From an uncultured Methanoregula sp. (GTDB taxonomy: Archaea; Halobacteriota; Methanomicrobia; Methanomicrobiales; Methanospirillaceae), in contig NZ_OY781872.1 in the NCBI RefSeq assembly GCF_963677065.1, positions 1,545,419-1,609,418 of the forward strand: a stretch of 64,000 bases of DNA. Reading direction: 5' to 3'. Positions 24,396-33,407 of this stretch are shown here, one piece after another. The notes beneath the pieces are model-generated. The model worked only from the letters and a program-made list of their open reading frames with translations, did not search any database and was not told the origin of the DNA. The translations under genes were made by a program, and so were the position numbers. Numbering within the stretch: the stretch's first letter is position 1; each line of letters starts with the position of its first letter.

Positions 24396-25425
24396 GCCGA
24401 AGATCGGGAAGATCGATCATACCCTGTTTTCCGAATTTCTCCTCCACCGGCTCGGGAAGCCCGACCCATCCGTCATCGTGCCGCCAAGGACCGGAATCGA
24501 TTCTGGGGTTGTGGACATCGGTAACGGGAAAGTCCTGATCATTGCAGAAGATCCTATCTTCGCAGTCCCGAAACAGCCGCTCGACATGTTCGGCTGGTAT
24601 ACGGTTCATATCGGCGCAAGCGATGTGGCGGTGATGGGAGTAAAACCCCAGTACATGACCTATTCGCTCCTCCTCCCGCCGGAGACGAGCGACCAGGATT
24701 TCAGGACGGTGGTTGATTCGATCCACGCAACTGCCGTGGATCTCGGTATCGCCATTGTCGGGGGCCACACGGGATACTACCCGGGATTCACCGCACCCAC
24801 CATAGGCGGGATCACCGTCTTTACGATTGCGGACAAGGACGCGTATGTCACGCCCGCCGGGGCAAAACCGGGGAACGTGGTGATCCTGACCAAAGGTCCC
24901 GCCATCGAGACCGCAGGCATCCTCTCGGTTCTGCGGGAAGCGGACCTGCGGGGGAACTACCCAGAAGATCTGATCGGCCGGGCAAAGGCCCTCTGCCTGC
25001 AGATGAGCGTGGTGAAAGATGCCCTCACTGCTATGGACGCGGGCGGGGTCACGGCTATGCACGATGCAACGGAGGGCGGCGTTATCGGGGGCCTCTTCGA
25101 GATCGCGGATGCCAGCGGTGTCGGGATGAAGATCGACGAGTCCCTCTTCATCTATCCCGAAGAGGTGCGGATGGTCTGCGAGAGCTTCAGGATCGACCCG
25201 GTTGCGGCGATAGCCGAAGGCTCGCTCCTCATCACGGCAGACCCGGCGTATTCGGAAAAGATAATGTCAGCACTTGCCGGGGCCGGTATCTGTTCATCGG
25301 TCATTGGTACCGTGACCGGCGATACATCCGTGCGGGTTATGAAACGCCTGGACGGGACAACGGTCCCCCTCGCAATCCCGGATCAGGATCAGTTCTGGCC
25401 GGTCTTCTTTGAGAGCGTTACCTGA
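24382..25425 (+). CDS. AIR synthase (PurM/HypE-like) family protein
   Basis: 347 residues with the two-domain PurM fold. The N-terminal half has DSGVVDIGNGKVLIIAEDP and the signature ASDVAVMGVKPQYMTYSLLLP with IVGGHTGYYPGF. The C-terminal half has GVTAMHDATEGGVIGGLFE as in HypE. PurM-superfamily proteins (PurM, ThiL, SelD, HypE) bind ATP and activate carbonyl or phosphate groups. HypE proper ends in PRIC for cyanylation; this protein ends in VFFESVT without Cys, so it is not a classic HypE. Coupling to thiN raises the possibility of a kinase role in thiamine synthesis, but nothing in the sequence proves it. Confidence 0.8.
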   Translation: MTAGKPKIGKIDHTLFSEFLLHRLGKPDPSVIVPPRTGIDSGVVDIGNGKVLIIAEDPIFAVPKQPLDMFGWYTVHIGASDVAVMGVKPQYMTYSLLLPPETSDQDFRTVVDSIHATAVDLGIAIVGGHTGYYPGFTAPTIGGITVFTIADKDAYVTPAGAKPGNVVILTKGPAIETAGILSVLREADLRGNYPEDLIGRAKALCLQMSVVKDALTAMDAGGVTAMHDATEGGVIGGLFEIADASGVGMKIDESLFIYPEEVRMVCESFRIDPVAAIAEGSLLITADPAYSEKIMSALAGAGICSSVIGTVTGDTSVRVMKRLDGTTVPLAIPDQDQFWPVFFESVT

Positions 25426-25673
25426 TCTTCAAGGTTCTCCTGTTTTTTCCGCTCCATGATCCTGTTGTACATCTCCTCGCCAACGCACTCCTTTGCATGC
25501 TTGCACCACTGGACACAGGACTCGATCTCATTGTAGACCACAAACCCGCAGTTGCTGCACGCAACCGAGATGTCGTTTGAGAACAGTTCCACGTCTTCGC
25601 CGCACTGCGGGCATTTCTTGATCGCAAGGGTGGGCGTGCGCAGGTTCGCAGCACCCGGGCAGTGATCGAGCAT
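25389..25673 (-). CDS. Small zinc-ribbon protein
   Basis: 94 residues. A zinc ribbon is formed by CPQCGED and CSNCGFVVYN (about 21-45), followed by CVQWCKHAKECVGEEMYNRI, a second Cys/His cluster seen in small methanogen proteins often annotated as phosphohydrolase-associated. The rest is a charged helix. The function is unknown; a nucleic-acid or metal-binding adaptor is possible. It converges on the preceding gene with a 37-base overlap of the 3' ends. Confidence 0.75.
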   Translation of the reverse strand: MLDHCPGAANLRTPTLAIKKCPQCGEDVELFSNDISVACSNCGFVVYNEIESCVQWCKHAKECVGEEMYNRIMERKKQENLEDQVTLSKKTGQN

Positions 25674-25838
25674 GAGATTACTCCATCCTCAGAGTCGTGT
25701 TTTTGGTAAAAGAATCCAGCGGTTGTACGAACCGGCGGGTATCTGCAGCTGACGACCGTGCAGGGCTGAACCGGGTCCACATTCCCCCGTGCATCCAATC
25801 CTGCATCTTTAACATATGCCGGGTAATACTCAGGAATC

Positions 25839-26660
25839 ATGCATAAAACCGGCCTGTTCGTTCTTCTTCTCGTGACTGCCGGTTTTCTTTTCTGTGCCGG
25901 CTGTATGCTGCAAAAATCTCAGGATTCACCGGTGGTTAACACATCCCAGATAACCCCGCAACCGGTAAATACGTCCGTAAATGTGACGGTGGCAACGAAG
26001 ACCCCGGTAAAACCAACCCCGGTGGTAAAGAAGAACACGACCGTCCCGACCCCGAACGCAACACCGGATCCCGTGGATCTCTCAAGGATCAATTTCACCC
26101 GCTATAGCGACAATGATTTGAGCCTGGACTACCCGTCATCGTGGAATGTCTCGACCTCCACGTACACTTCGTATAACTGTGTTGGAACAGAGAAAAACCC
26201 GTGCTACACCAAAGAGATCAGGTCGATCGGGCCGTTCGATTTTTACGAGGACGATCATATGAAGAAAATTTCCCGGATAGTCACGTTTACGAGCGCTGAC
26301 AAGAAACAGAAGATTGTTGCGTTCACGTCCGATTACGGTGACAACTTTGTGGGCAATTACCAGCTGGACCCGTCGCTTGACTGGTGCAGGAAGCTGGTTA
26401 CCAAAAATTTCCGGGATGTCGCGGAGTCCGTTGTCGGGGATTACCACTATTTCGTGAGCGGGGGCATCATGGTCTCCGATTATTCCGTTACCATGCCGAA
26501 GGGATCCGCCGCGTACCCGCTGGCATACACGATGAAAAACTGGGTGACCCTCCATCACGAGTACCATGTTGCCTTCATCTCCGACAATGCAAATATCGAG
26601 AAATACCGGGATCTTAAGGACCGGATCCTCTCATCGGTGACCCCGAACGACCGGGTGTAG
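25839..26660 (+). CDS. Secreted lipoprotein of unknown function
   Basis: 273 residues. The N terminus has a signal sequence with lipobox-like FCAGC (Cys at about 22), then a Thr/Pro/Val-rich linker (about 30-80), then a globular domain starting FTRYSDNDLSLDYPSSWNVS. That strand pattern, a bulky protein of about 170 residues with a Tyr-Pro-Ser-Ser-Trp turn, resembles PsbP-like domains. It would be attached to the outer face of the membrane. No operon partner; the next gene starts 163 bases later after a T-rich stretch that may end this transcript. Confidence 0.72.
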   Translation: MHKTGLFVLLLVTAGFLFCAGCMLQKSQDSPVVNTSQITPQPVNTSVNVTVATKTPVKPTPVVKKNTTVPTPNATPDPVDLSRINFTRYSDNDLSLDYPSSWNVSTSTYTSYNCVGTEKNPCYTKEIRSIGPFDFYEDDHMKKISRIVTFTSADKKQKIVAFTSDYGDNFVGNYQLDPSLDWCRKLVTKNFRDVAESVVGDYHYFVSGGIMVSDYSVTMPKGSAAYPLAYTMKNWVTLHHEYHVAFISDNANIEKYRDLKDRILSSVTPNDRV

Positions 26661-26823
26661 GCGGATCCATCTGGTTCGTTTCCCTGCTCTTCTCTCAGGG
26701 TACCGGGCAGAAGAAAAAATAACTATTTTTTTATAATCGCAGATTTCACTGGTGATTTACAGGGATCTCCCCCGGTTTTTGTAAAACCGCCCATCCTCTC
26801 TGATCAACCATGAACGAGGCACC

Positions 26824-28182
26824 ATGAAACTTCTCTCGCAGATCGATGAGATCCCCCCGGCTAAGACCCTTGCCATCGCCTCCCTCCAGTGGTTCATCAT
26901 CCTGATGCCGTCTGCGCTCATCTACGGCATGATGATCGCACCTATGCTCTATTCATCGCCGGCACTCCAGATGCAGGTCATCCAGGCAGTCTTTGTCGTC
27001 AGCGGCATCTTCCAGATCCTCCAGGTCTTCATCGGGCACCGGCTCCCCATCGGGGTGGGTCCCACGGCTATCATCATCATCGGGGTGGGCGCCGGGCTTG
27101 CCTACACCACCAATGCCATTTTTACGGCAATGGCCATCTGCGGTTTTGCCATCTGCTGCCTTGCAGCAGTAAAGGCCCACCATTTCCTGAAAAAACTCTT
27201 CACGTTCAACATCATCGTGACCGTCCTCCTGATGGGATGTTTTGCCGTCACCCCGATGATCATAGGCCTGATCGTTCCCAAATCCCCGGTTGCGAACCCG
27301 ACCGATTACCTGGCCTTTGCCATCCTCTTCACGCTTTTTATCATCGGTCTTTCAGGTTACCTCAAAGGGATGGCAAAACAGCTCCTGCTCCCGATTGCCA
27401 TGCTCATCGGCGTGGTCCTGTACGCCGTGATATTCCCGTTCAGGATCCCGGCCATCAGCCCCGCCCCGTTCGGGCTCTTCACCGGTGCCATGCCCACGGC
27501 GTTTGATTTCAGTCTCCCGCTTCTTGTTGCCTTCCTCTTCTGTTTCTTCACCGTTCTTGTCATCGACTTCTCGGCCATCGAATCCATGGAACTCGCCCTG
27601 CGGCCTCCCGACATGGACCGACGGTTCCGGTCCGGGATGGCGGTGACGGGGCTCTCCAGCATTGCGGCCGGCTTTCTTGGCACGATCGGTTGTGCCAACT
27701 CCAACTTCTCGATGAATGTTGTCCTTGCAAGCCGGCAGGGCTCCCGGTACCCGCTTGCCATTGTCGGCCTCCTCTTTGTGGTAATCGGGTTCTCCCCTGT
27801 CATTGTCTCGACCCTGATGGCGATTCCCACGCTCGTGATTGCGTGCCTCTTCATCTACCTGCTCGGCGGGATGTTTGCCGCAACGCTCAGCCTTGCCAAG
27901 GAGCGGACCGGGGGAATCGGGTACAACTCGGGTCTCGTGATCGGCGTTGCCCTCATCTTTGCCACTTTGATTGCATTCCTTCCGGTCACCACTAAGACCC
28001 TGATGAACACCCAGATCGAACCGGTTCTTGCCAACTCCTTCATCGTGGGCATCTTCTCGGCTCTTGTCATCGAGCATCTCTTCTTCCGGGGACAGGCTGA
28101 ACAGGAGATACGGATCGAAGCGGAGGAAGATTCCGGCGGGGACGGGGGTGCACCGGTGCAACCGGAGAACGGTTCCGGGTGA
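26824..28182 (+). CDS. NCS2-family nucleobase (uracil/xanthine) permease
   Basis: 452 residues with 12-14 hydrophobic segments. Family landmarks are the early QWFIILMPSALIYG, HRLPIGVGPTAIIIIGVG in TM3, FSAIESMELAL in the TM8 region (the Glu that binds nucleobases in UraA-type carriers) and IGCANSNFSMNVVLAS. It would import a nucleobase by ion symport. Methanogens often lack full catabolic use of purines, so salvage is the likely purpose. The exact substrate is not evident. A TATA-like TTTTTTTATAATC (26729-26741) lies upstream. The acidic tail after about 430 is cytoplasmic. Confidence 0.87.
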   Translation: MKLLSQIDEIPPAKTLAIASLQWFIILMPSALIYGMMIAPMLYSSPALQMQVIQAVFVVSGIFQILQVFIGHRLPIGVGPTAIIIIGVGAGLAYTTNAIFTAMAICGFAICCLAAVKAHHFLKKLFTFNIIVTVLLMGCFAVTPMIIGLIVPKSPVANPTDYLAFAILFTLFIIGLSGYLKGMAKQLLLPIAMLIGVVLYAVIFPFRIPAISPAPFGLFTGAMPTAFDFSLPLLVAFLFCFFTVLVIDFSAIESMELALRPPDMDRRFRSGMAVTGLSSIAAGFLGTIGCANSNFSMNVVLASRQGSRYPLAIVGLLFVVIGFSPVIVSTLMAIPTLVIACLFIYLLGGMFAATLSLAKERTGGIGYNSGLVIGVALIFATLIAFLPVTTKTLMNTQIEPVLANSFIVGIFSALVIEHLFFRGQAEQEIRIEAEEDSGGDGGAPVQPENGSG

Positions 28183-28319
28183 ACCGGCGGACTCCCCGCT
28201 GATATATCAATAACCTTCGCCGGTGAGCTGCCGCGGATTGGATCTGCGGGACACGCGTCCGGGCCCGGGCTGGAGCGGAATACGGCCGGCCCGCTGGCCG
28301 GCATTTCCGGTACAGAAAA

Positions 28320-28484
28320 TCAGAGAAGAGCGGGTTTCTGGACTCTGGGCAGCGAGTACAGGTCGCCGCACTGGTTGATGCTGTAGAGCGTGAGGATATT
28401 TTCATCGGTTAAGCGTTTTTCACCGATACCGATCCTGTTCAGCTTGTCACGGATTATTTTGATCTTCTTTTCAGTATGTTGCAT
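28320..28484 (-). CDS. Small protein of unknown function (54 residues)
   Basis: ATG 28484 to TGA 28320. The translation starts MQHTEKKIKIIRDKLNRIGI and continues GEKRLTDENILTLYSINQ, then CGDLYSLPRV. The amphipathic helix followed by a folded-looking acidic/hydrophobic segment has a natural composition and reads like a small soluble protein. There is no strong SD, but CTTTATCATATC lies upstream on the minus strand, so a short leader is possible. No family is recognised. Confidence 0.5.
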   Translation of the reverse strand: MQHTEKKIKIIRDKLNRIGIGEKRLTDENILTLYSINQCGDLYSLPRVQKPALL

Positions 28485-28768
28485 AGGGTTGTTGCTTACT
28501 TGGCGGGTGATATGATAAAGCGATGTATGAAAATATTGTATTTACGGCCTTTTTGCGTGAAACGGGCAAAACCGGGTTGATATTCCGGTCCTGCCTTCCC
28601 TCGGTTATGCAATGGTGGAGTCCCTAGTGACGAGTTCCCGGCTTGCTGTCATCGGGGTTTTGTTCACGGAACGATTGCCCGGATGCGATTCGGGAGGGTG
28701 CAGACCGCACCCGGTGATTCCCAATACCCCCAGTACGGGCAATAAAAAAGAGCAGTGTTCAATGAAGA

Positions 28769-29452
28769 TCACCGGTTCTTTCTGACACCGGCCCAGATGA
28801 TGCACAGGATCCCCATCCCTAGCACAGGCAGGAATGGTGAAACCGGCGCCTTCGTTGGTGTGGCAGGAACATTCACGATAACAATCACCGGGGCCGGTTC
28901 CTGCGTGGGGGTCGGGGCGGTTGAGAATACGGCCGGGATGTTGTTCACTTCGGGGATCGATATTACGGTAACCTGGCTTGCAGATTCTGATGATGAATGG
29001 CAGGTGCCGTCATAGTAATACGGGTAGCCTTCCGGGCAGCAGTGACCATTGCTCGTGGAGTACTGGTGGTAACCGTACCCGCACGCATGGCAGGCCCCGT
29101 CGTAATAATGGGGATAGTCCCCCGGGCAGCATCTGCCCGAGTAACTGTCATACACGCTGCCATACCGGCAGGCATGGCAGGCCCCATCATAATAATAAGG
29201 GGAGTCCCCCGGGCAGCATTTGCCGGAGTACTCATCGTACACGCTGCCGAAATCGCACTGGTTGCATTTGCCATTGTAAACAAACGGGTAGCCCTCGGGG
29301 CAGCACTGGTCGTTGCTCGTCGAATAGATGTAGTATCCCGGGCCGCAGGAGCTGCTGTCATACCCGGTCACCGGAGCACTCATTGCAAGGAGGAGAAGGA
29401 TTGAGCCGGCTGCCAGCAGGAGCCGGTTGGTTGTCAGACGTGATGTACTCAT
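28769..29452 (-). CDS. Secreted Cys-rich repeat protein with C-terminal membrane anchor
   Basis: 227 residues. After a signal peptide (about 8-30) come four or five repeats of about 28-30 residues built on CCPxGxPYYYDGxCHAC, each with a twin Cys, a Pro-Gly turn and a Tyr-rich YYYDG (about 35-155). The repeats are also nearly identical in DNA. A Thr/Pro linker and one TM helix plus VRKNR anchor the protein. Four to six cysteines per repeat suggest dense disulfide cross-linking on the cell surface, as in small sperm-coating-like or Cys-rich metal-binding modules. No named family is recognised. Confidence 0.7.
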   Translation of the reverse strand: MSTSRLTTNRLLLAAGSILLLLAMSAPVTGYDSSSCGPGYYIYSTSNDQCCPEGYPFVYNGKCNQCDFGSVYDEYSGKCCPGDSPYYYDGACHACRYGSVYDSYSGRCCPGDYPHYYDGACHACGYGYHQYSTSNGHCCPEGYPYYYDGTCHSSSESASQVTVISIPEVNNIPAVFSTAPTPTQEPAPVIVIVNVPATPTKAPVSPFLPVLGMGILCIIWAGVRKNR

Positions 29453-29698
29453 TCACACACCCGGAATATCGTTGGTAAAGATCCGGCTGGGGGGCGATAA
29501 ACATTTGGATTTTCATGAGCGTGATCATCCGGTCTGACTAAAGGGGTGGGACCGTGTTCTCTGACACACAAGGGCTTGTGACACAAAAGGGTTGATCCCG
29601 GGACGCATGGCCGGCGGGTGTGGGTTTTTATGTATCCCGGGTTCTGGCGGGAGATGCCGGAGCAGGATGACTGTGGGACAGGACGCGGCGTACGGCAG

Positions 29699-31051
29699 TC
29701 ATGGTCCAGCCGGTTTTGTCCGGATTCCATCCAATCTCTCGTGTGAGAGACAGAGGAAGAGGATCACCGGGACGATGTAGAGGAATGCAAAGGGAATTAC
29801 CTCGAATGCAATGTCCCAGCTGTCCAGGATGAGCCCGGCACCGGCTGTTGCCGGCAGGAGAAGCAGGCGCAGGAAAAGGTTCCGGTCCAGGCCCGGGTCC
29901 GCCCCGGGCCGGCAGAGCCCGGGCTTTGCGGACAGGTACTTCATCAAAAAGAGAAGGATGAGCCCGGAAATCAGGATATTGAGATGGAAGATCAGGCCGT
30001 AGATGTCGGGCCTGTCGGAAATTGCCCAGAGGCGCGACGTCAAGGGAATGAAGAGGATGGCGAGGATGAACAGAGAGACAAAACCGATGACAATCCCGTC
30101 ATTTTCCCGGGTGGTTCTCATGATCTCGAAGAACAGGATAAAGAAGATCGAGATGATGATGAAGACGAACAGGAAATTGAGTCCCCGGGCGAGCATACCG
30201 TTCAGGGATACCGATGTGATATCTGCTATGGTTTTCACGGCGGTTATCGATGGAAGATGGACATTGGTTCGTACGATCAGGGTCAGGGCAAAGGCAAAGA
30301 TGGCACAGACAAGCATCTCGAGCACAATCTGGGGGACCGTGCCTCCCGTCCCGGGAGATGTTACCCGTTCCTCCACCGGAGCCGGTACATCCGGTGTCCG
30401 GATCTGGACCGGCTGGCTTTTTCTTTTGCGGTCCGGCATCAGGGTACCAAGGATGACAAAGACCGGCAGGGCCAGAAAGTAAAGGTACTGGGTTCTCTCC
30501 GGATGGAACGCGGCAAGCAGGCATCCCGCAAGAGCTATCAGCGGGAGCACCAGGAGACCTGCCCGTATGAACGGTGTGCCCTCTTCCGGAACCCCCTGCC
30601 GGAGCAGTCCGGGTCTGCTGCGGCAATGCCTCCATTCAAGGAAAAGCACGAGGCCGATTGAGAGCATGTTTGCGTGGAAGAGGATGGAGAAGGCCACATT
30701 TCCTGAAAGGAGGATGGTGAGATCGTTTGTGATCGGAATAAAGATCACCAGCATCAGCAGGATGAAGTGGAGGTACAGGAACGTCCGGTCGATCCAGGCT
30801 GTCCGGTGGAGGATGTAAAAGACGATGGCCCAGACGATCAGCAGGATGATGAAGACGGTTAAGAAGTTCAGGATGTCCGGCAGCTGCATCCACCCGAACT
30901 GTTCGGCGATGAGGTTTCCCGCCCCGTATTCAAAGTCCGGTATACGGATTGCGAAAAAGAGCAGAAGGAGAGAAAAACCAAAGATCCCGTTGGTGAGCCC
31001 CCATATGTTGGTATTAGCTACCGGTCCTTCGGTAACGGTCCCTCCCTGCAT
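29699..31051 (-). CDS. Multi-pass membrane protein, possible tandem TMEM175-like channel
   Basis: 450 residues with about 12 hydrophobic segments in two halves. The first half begins GLTNGIFGFSLLLLFFAIRI, which resembles the FSDGVxAIxxTLL motif of TMEM175 channels, then HRTAWIDRTFLYLHFILLML and PITNDLTILL. The second half (about 255-400) repeats the layout with LARGLNFLFVFIIIS and PLTSRLWAISDR. Human TMEM175 has two repeats; bacterial relatives have one. The match was made by eye and is moderate. ATG 31051 is the only good start; no SD is visible, so the transcript may be leaderless. Confidence 0.5.
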   Translation of the reverse strand: MQGGTVTEGPVANTNIWGLTNGIFGFSLLLLFFAIRIPDFEYGAGNLIAEQFGWMQLPDILNFLTVFIILLIVWAIVFYILHRTAWIDRTFLYLHFILLMLVIFIPITNDLTILLSGNVAFSILFHANMLSIGLVLFLEWRHCRSRPGLLRQGVPEEGTPFIRAGLLVLPLIALAGCLLAAFHPERTQYLYFLALPVFVILGTLMPDRKRKSQPVQIRTPDVPAPVEERVTSPGTGGTVPQIVLEMLVCAIFAFALTLIVRTNVHLPSITAVKTIADITSVSLNGMLARGLNFLFVFIIISIFFILFFEIMRTTRENDGIVIGFVSLFILAILFIPLTSRLWAISDRPDIYGLIFHLNILISGLILLFLMKYLSAKPGLCRPGADPGLDRNLFLRLLLLPATAGAGLILDSWDIAFEVIPFAFLYIVPVILFLCLSHERLDGIRTKPAGP

Positions 31052-31240
31052 GGTAAATCTAAGGCTAATGTGAATCCTGAGTACATAAAGAGCACGAAAT
31101 CCCGCGGGGCTGCCCTGTCCGGCTATCCCGGAGAAAAAGCCGGTGAAGACAAGCGCGATGTAAAATGGTGATCAATCTCTTTATTTTGGACAACATGAGA
31201 ATGTGCCGTATTTTTATGGTGGCAATTCCCCTCTTCTGGT

Positions 31241-31759
31241 ATGCAGGAACCGGGCTGCAGGGAACAGTATCCTCTTTCGATTGTCATTGGATCCAATCTG
31301 GTGTCGCTCCTGATCTATGTCATCGGCGTAATTCTCCTCTCCCGGTTCACGCTTTTCTGGGTCCTCGGTTACGTGATTTTTATCCTGCTTCTGGAATTCC
31401 GTCTGCTGAGCGGGCACTGCGTTGACTGTTATTATTACGGCAAGACCTGTGCGTTTGGCAAAGGCCGGCTGAGTTCCCTCTTGTTCATGAAGGGCAACCC
31501 GAAGAATTTCTGCTCTACGACGCTGACCTGGCAGGATGTGGTTCCGGATTTTCTTGTCTTCATGATCCCCGTTCTTGCAGGAATCGTGCTCCTCCTGCAG
31601 AAATTTTCCTGGATGGTCCTTGCCCTCGTCATAGCCCTTCTCCTCCTGGGGTTCCTGGGCAATGCCCTTGTGCGGGTCCGGCTGGCCTGCAGGTTCTGCA
31701 GGCAGCGGGAGATCGGGTGCCCGGCCGAGCAGCTGTTCGGGAAGAACGGCAAATCGTAA
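31241..31759 (+). CDS. Membrane protein with two Cys clusters, unknown
   Basis: 172 residues. There are two N-terminal TM helices (about 15-55), then a Cys/Tyr cluster GHCVDCYYYGKTCAFGKG, one or two more TM helices (about 100-145), and a C-terminal cluster CRFCRQREIGCPAEQLFG. The paired clusters, both on the same side of the membrane by topology, look like metal or heme-free redox ligands. No family can be named with confidence. It is monocistronic and converges with the MFS gene. Confidence 0.6.
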   Translation: MQEPGCREQYPLSIVIGSNLVSLLIYVIGVILLSRFTLFWVLGYVIFILLLEFRLLSGHCVDCYYYGKTCAFGKGRLSSLLFMKGNPKNFCSTTLTWQDVVPDFLVFMIPVLAGIVLLLQKFSWMVLALVIALLLLGFLGNALVRVRLACRFCRQREIGCPAEQLFGKNGKS

Positions 31760-31842
31760 TTCTACGGAGAGTCTCCCCGGTATGCTTTTTCCTTTCCGGG
31801 GCCCCGCACGGATCGCAGGGAGGCTGCGAATCCGGCACCGGT

Positions 31843-33294
31843 TCAGGAATCTTCCGGTGATGCTGGTCTCTCGACATCCCGGGCATGCCAGGCAAAGAAG
31901 AGGGCTGCAAGACTGAAGACTGCTGCCAGGAGGAAAGCAGCGTGGAACCCGGCGGTTATCGCCGGCATCGGTACCGCGAACGGATCATGGTGGTAGAGTG
32001 CCGCAGCTTCCCCGGCGAGCAGGATCTCGGAGAAGGTGATCTGGAAAATCACGATCCCGAGGATGATGCCGGTATTGCCCAGGGCTTTCATGATACCGGA
32101 GGCGGCTCCTCTCTTCCCGGCCGGGCTGTGGTCCAGGATCAGTTTCGTGTTGGGGACCAGGAATATCCCGCGGGCAAGGCCGAGAAGGATGAGGGCGATG
32201 ATGACCGGCACGAGGGTGAAGTTCGCCATAAAGCCGGCAAAGAGGAGATACACTGCTGCAGCCCCGCCCGCCCCGATGACGCAGAGGGTCCGGTTACTGA
32301 ACCGGTCGGTCAGCGAGCCCACGCCAGGGCAGGTCAGGAGCATGGTTACGCCGGGCACGATGATGACGATGCTCGTCAGTTCATAGGAATACCCGAGGAC
32401 CAGGTGCAGGTAAAACGGGAAGAGGAAGACCGGCCCGTTGAAGACCATCTTCAAGAGAAGGTACGAGATGTTGGCATTGGTGAAATGCCGGTTCTTAAAA
32501 AGCGAGATCTCGAACGCCGGATCCTCGATGGCGCCCTCGTACACGATGGCGAGCGTCCAGAACGCGAATGCAAAGATGGCCAGGCTTATCGTCAGGAGAT
32601 TTGTGATCGTGAAGACATGCACCGCGCTTATCGCAAGTACGAGCGCAATACTTGCAAACGAGAAGAGGCAGGCACCGGTGAGATCGAACCGCCGCCCCTT
32701 TGTGATGTTTTCATTGGCCGGCAGCGTGAACCAGCCGGCGGCCAGGATCGCCGCCCCGAGAGGGACATTGAAGAGGAAGATCCAGTGCCAGGAGAGGAGG
32801 GAACTGATTCCCACGCCAATGGTCGGGCCCAGGATGATCCCGAGCACGGCTGCACCGGAGACATAGGCAAGTCCCCGCCCGTGCCAGATCTCCGGGGTAT
32901 ACCGCGTGATGAACGCGGGACCTATCGCGGTTATCATCGCGGCACCGATGGCCTGGATGATGCGGAAGAAGATGAGCCAGTGGACGGTTGTGGCAAAGCC
33001 GCATAAGAGCGACCCGATGGTAAAGACTCCTGTCCCGGCCAGGAAGACCCTCCGGTACCCCGAGACATCGGCCAGTTTCCCGAAGAAGAGGAAGAGGCCC
33101 GAGAGGACGAGCAGGAAGACGATGATCGAAGCCGAGGCAAACCCGATGCCGGTGTGGAGGTCTGCTGCTATCTTTGCAAGCGAGACCGTGATGCTGCTGA
33201 CAGCCAGCGCACCGATGAGGGCTCCAAGGGAGATGAGGGCGAGGTTGATCTGCCAGTACCTTTCCTGGGCATTGGGTCCGGCCGGTCTGTCCAT
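31843..33294 (-). CDS. MFS transporter, DHA2 (14-TM) type
   Basis: 483 residues with about 14 hydrophobic segments. The MFS motif A is GKLADVSGYRRVFLAG in the first cytoplasmic loop. The TM5 antiporter motif region is visible as AVLGIILGPTIGVGISSLL (motif C). Such carriers export drugs or toxic metabolites by proton antiport in the membrane. No regulator lies next to it, and the substrate is unknown. The gene runs towards the membrane protein at 31241 with 83 bases between the stops. Confidence 0.88.
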   Translation of the reverse strand: MDRPAGPNAQERYWQINLALISLGALIGALAVSSITVSLAKIAADLHTGIGFASASIIVFLLVLSGLFLFFGKLADVSGYRRVFLAGTGVFTIGSLLCGFATTVHWLIFFRIIQAIGAAMITAIGPAFITRYTPEIWHGRGLAYVSGAAVLGIILGPTIGVGISSLLSWHWIFLFNVPLGAAILAAGWFTLPANENITKGRRFDLTGACLFSFASIALVLAISAVHVFTITNLLTISLAIFAFAFWTLAIVYEGAIEDPAFEISLFKNRHFTNANISYLLLKMVFNGPVFLFPFYLHLVLGYSYELTSIVIIVPGVTMLLTCPGVGSLTDRFSNRTLCVIGAGGAAAVYLLFAGFMANFTLVPVIIALILLGLARGIFLVPNTKLILDHSPAGKRGAASGIMKALGNTGIILGIVIFQITFSEILLAGEAAALYHHDPFAVPMPAITAGFHAAFLLAAVFSLAALFFAWHARDVERPASPEDS

Positions 33295-33407
33295 CTATCA
33301 GTTGATCCCCCTTGCGGCTATTTGAGTGTTTCAATTTGTTCTGCGATCCGGATGTGCCGGCCGGATCACAACCGTTTTGTACGGGAAACTTACAATTTAC
33401 GGATACG

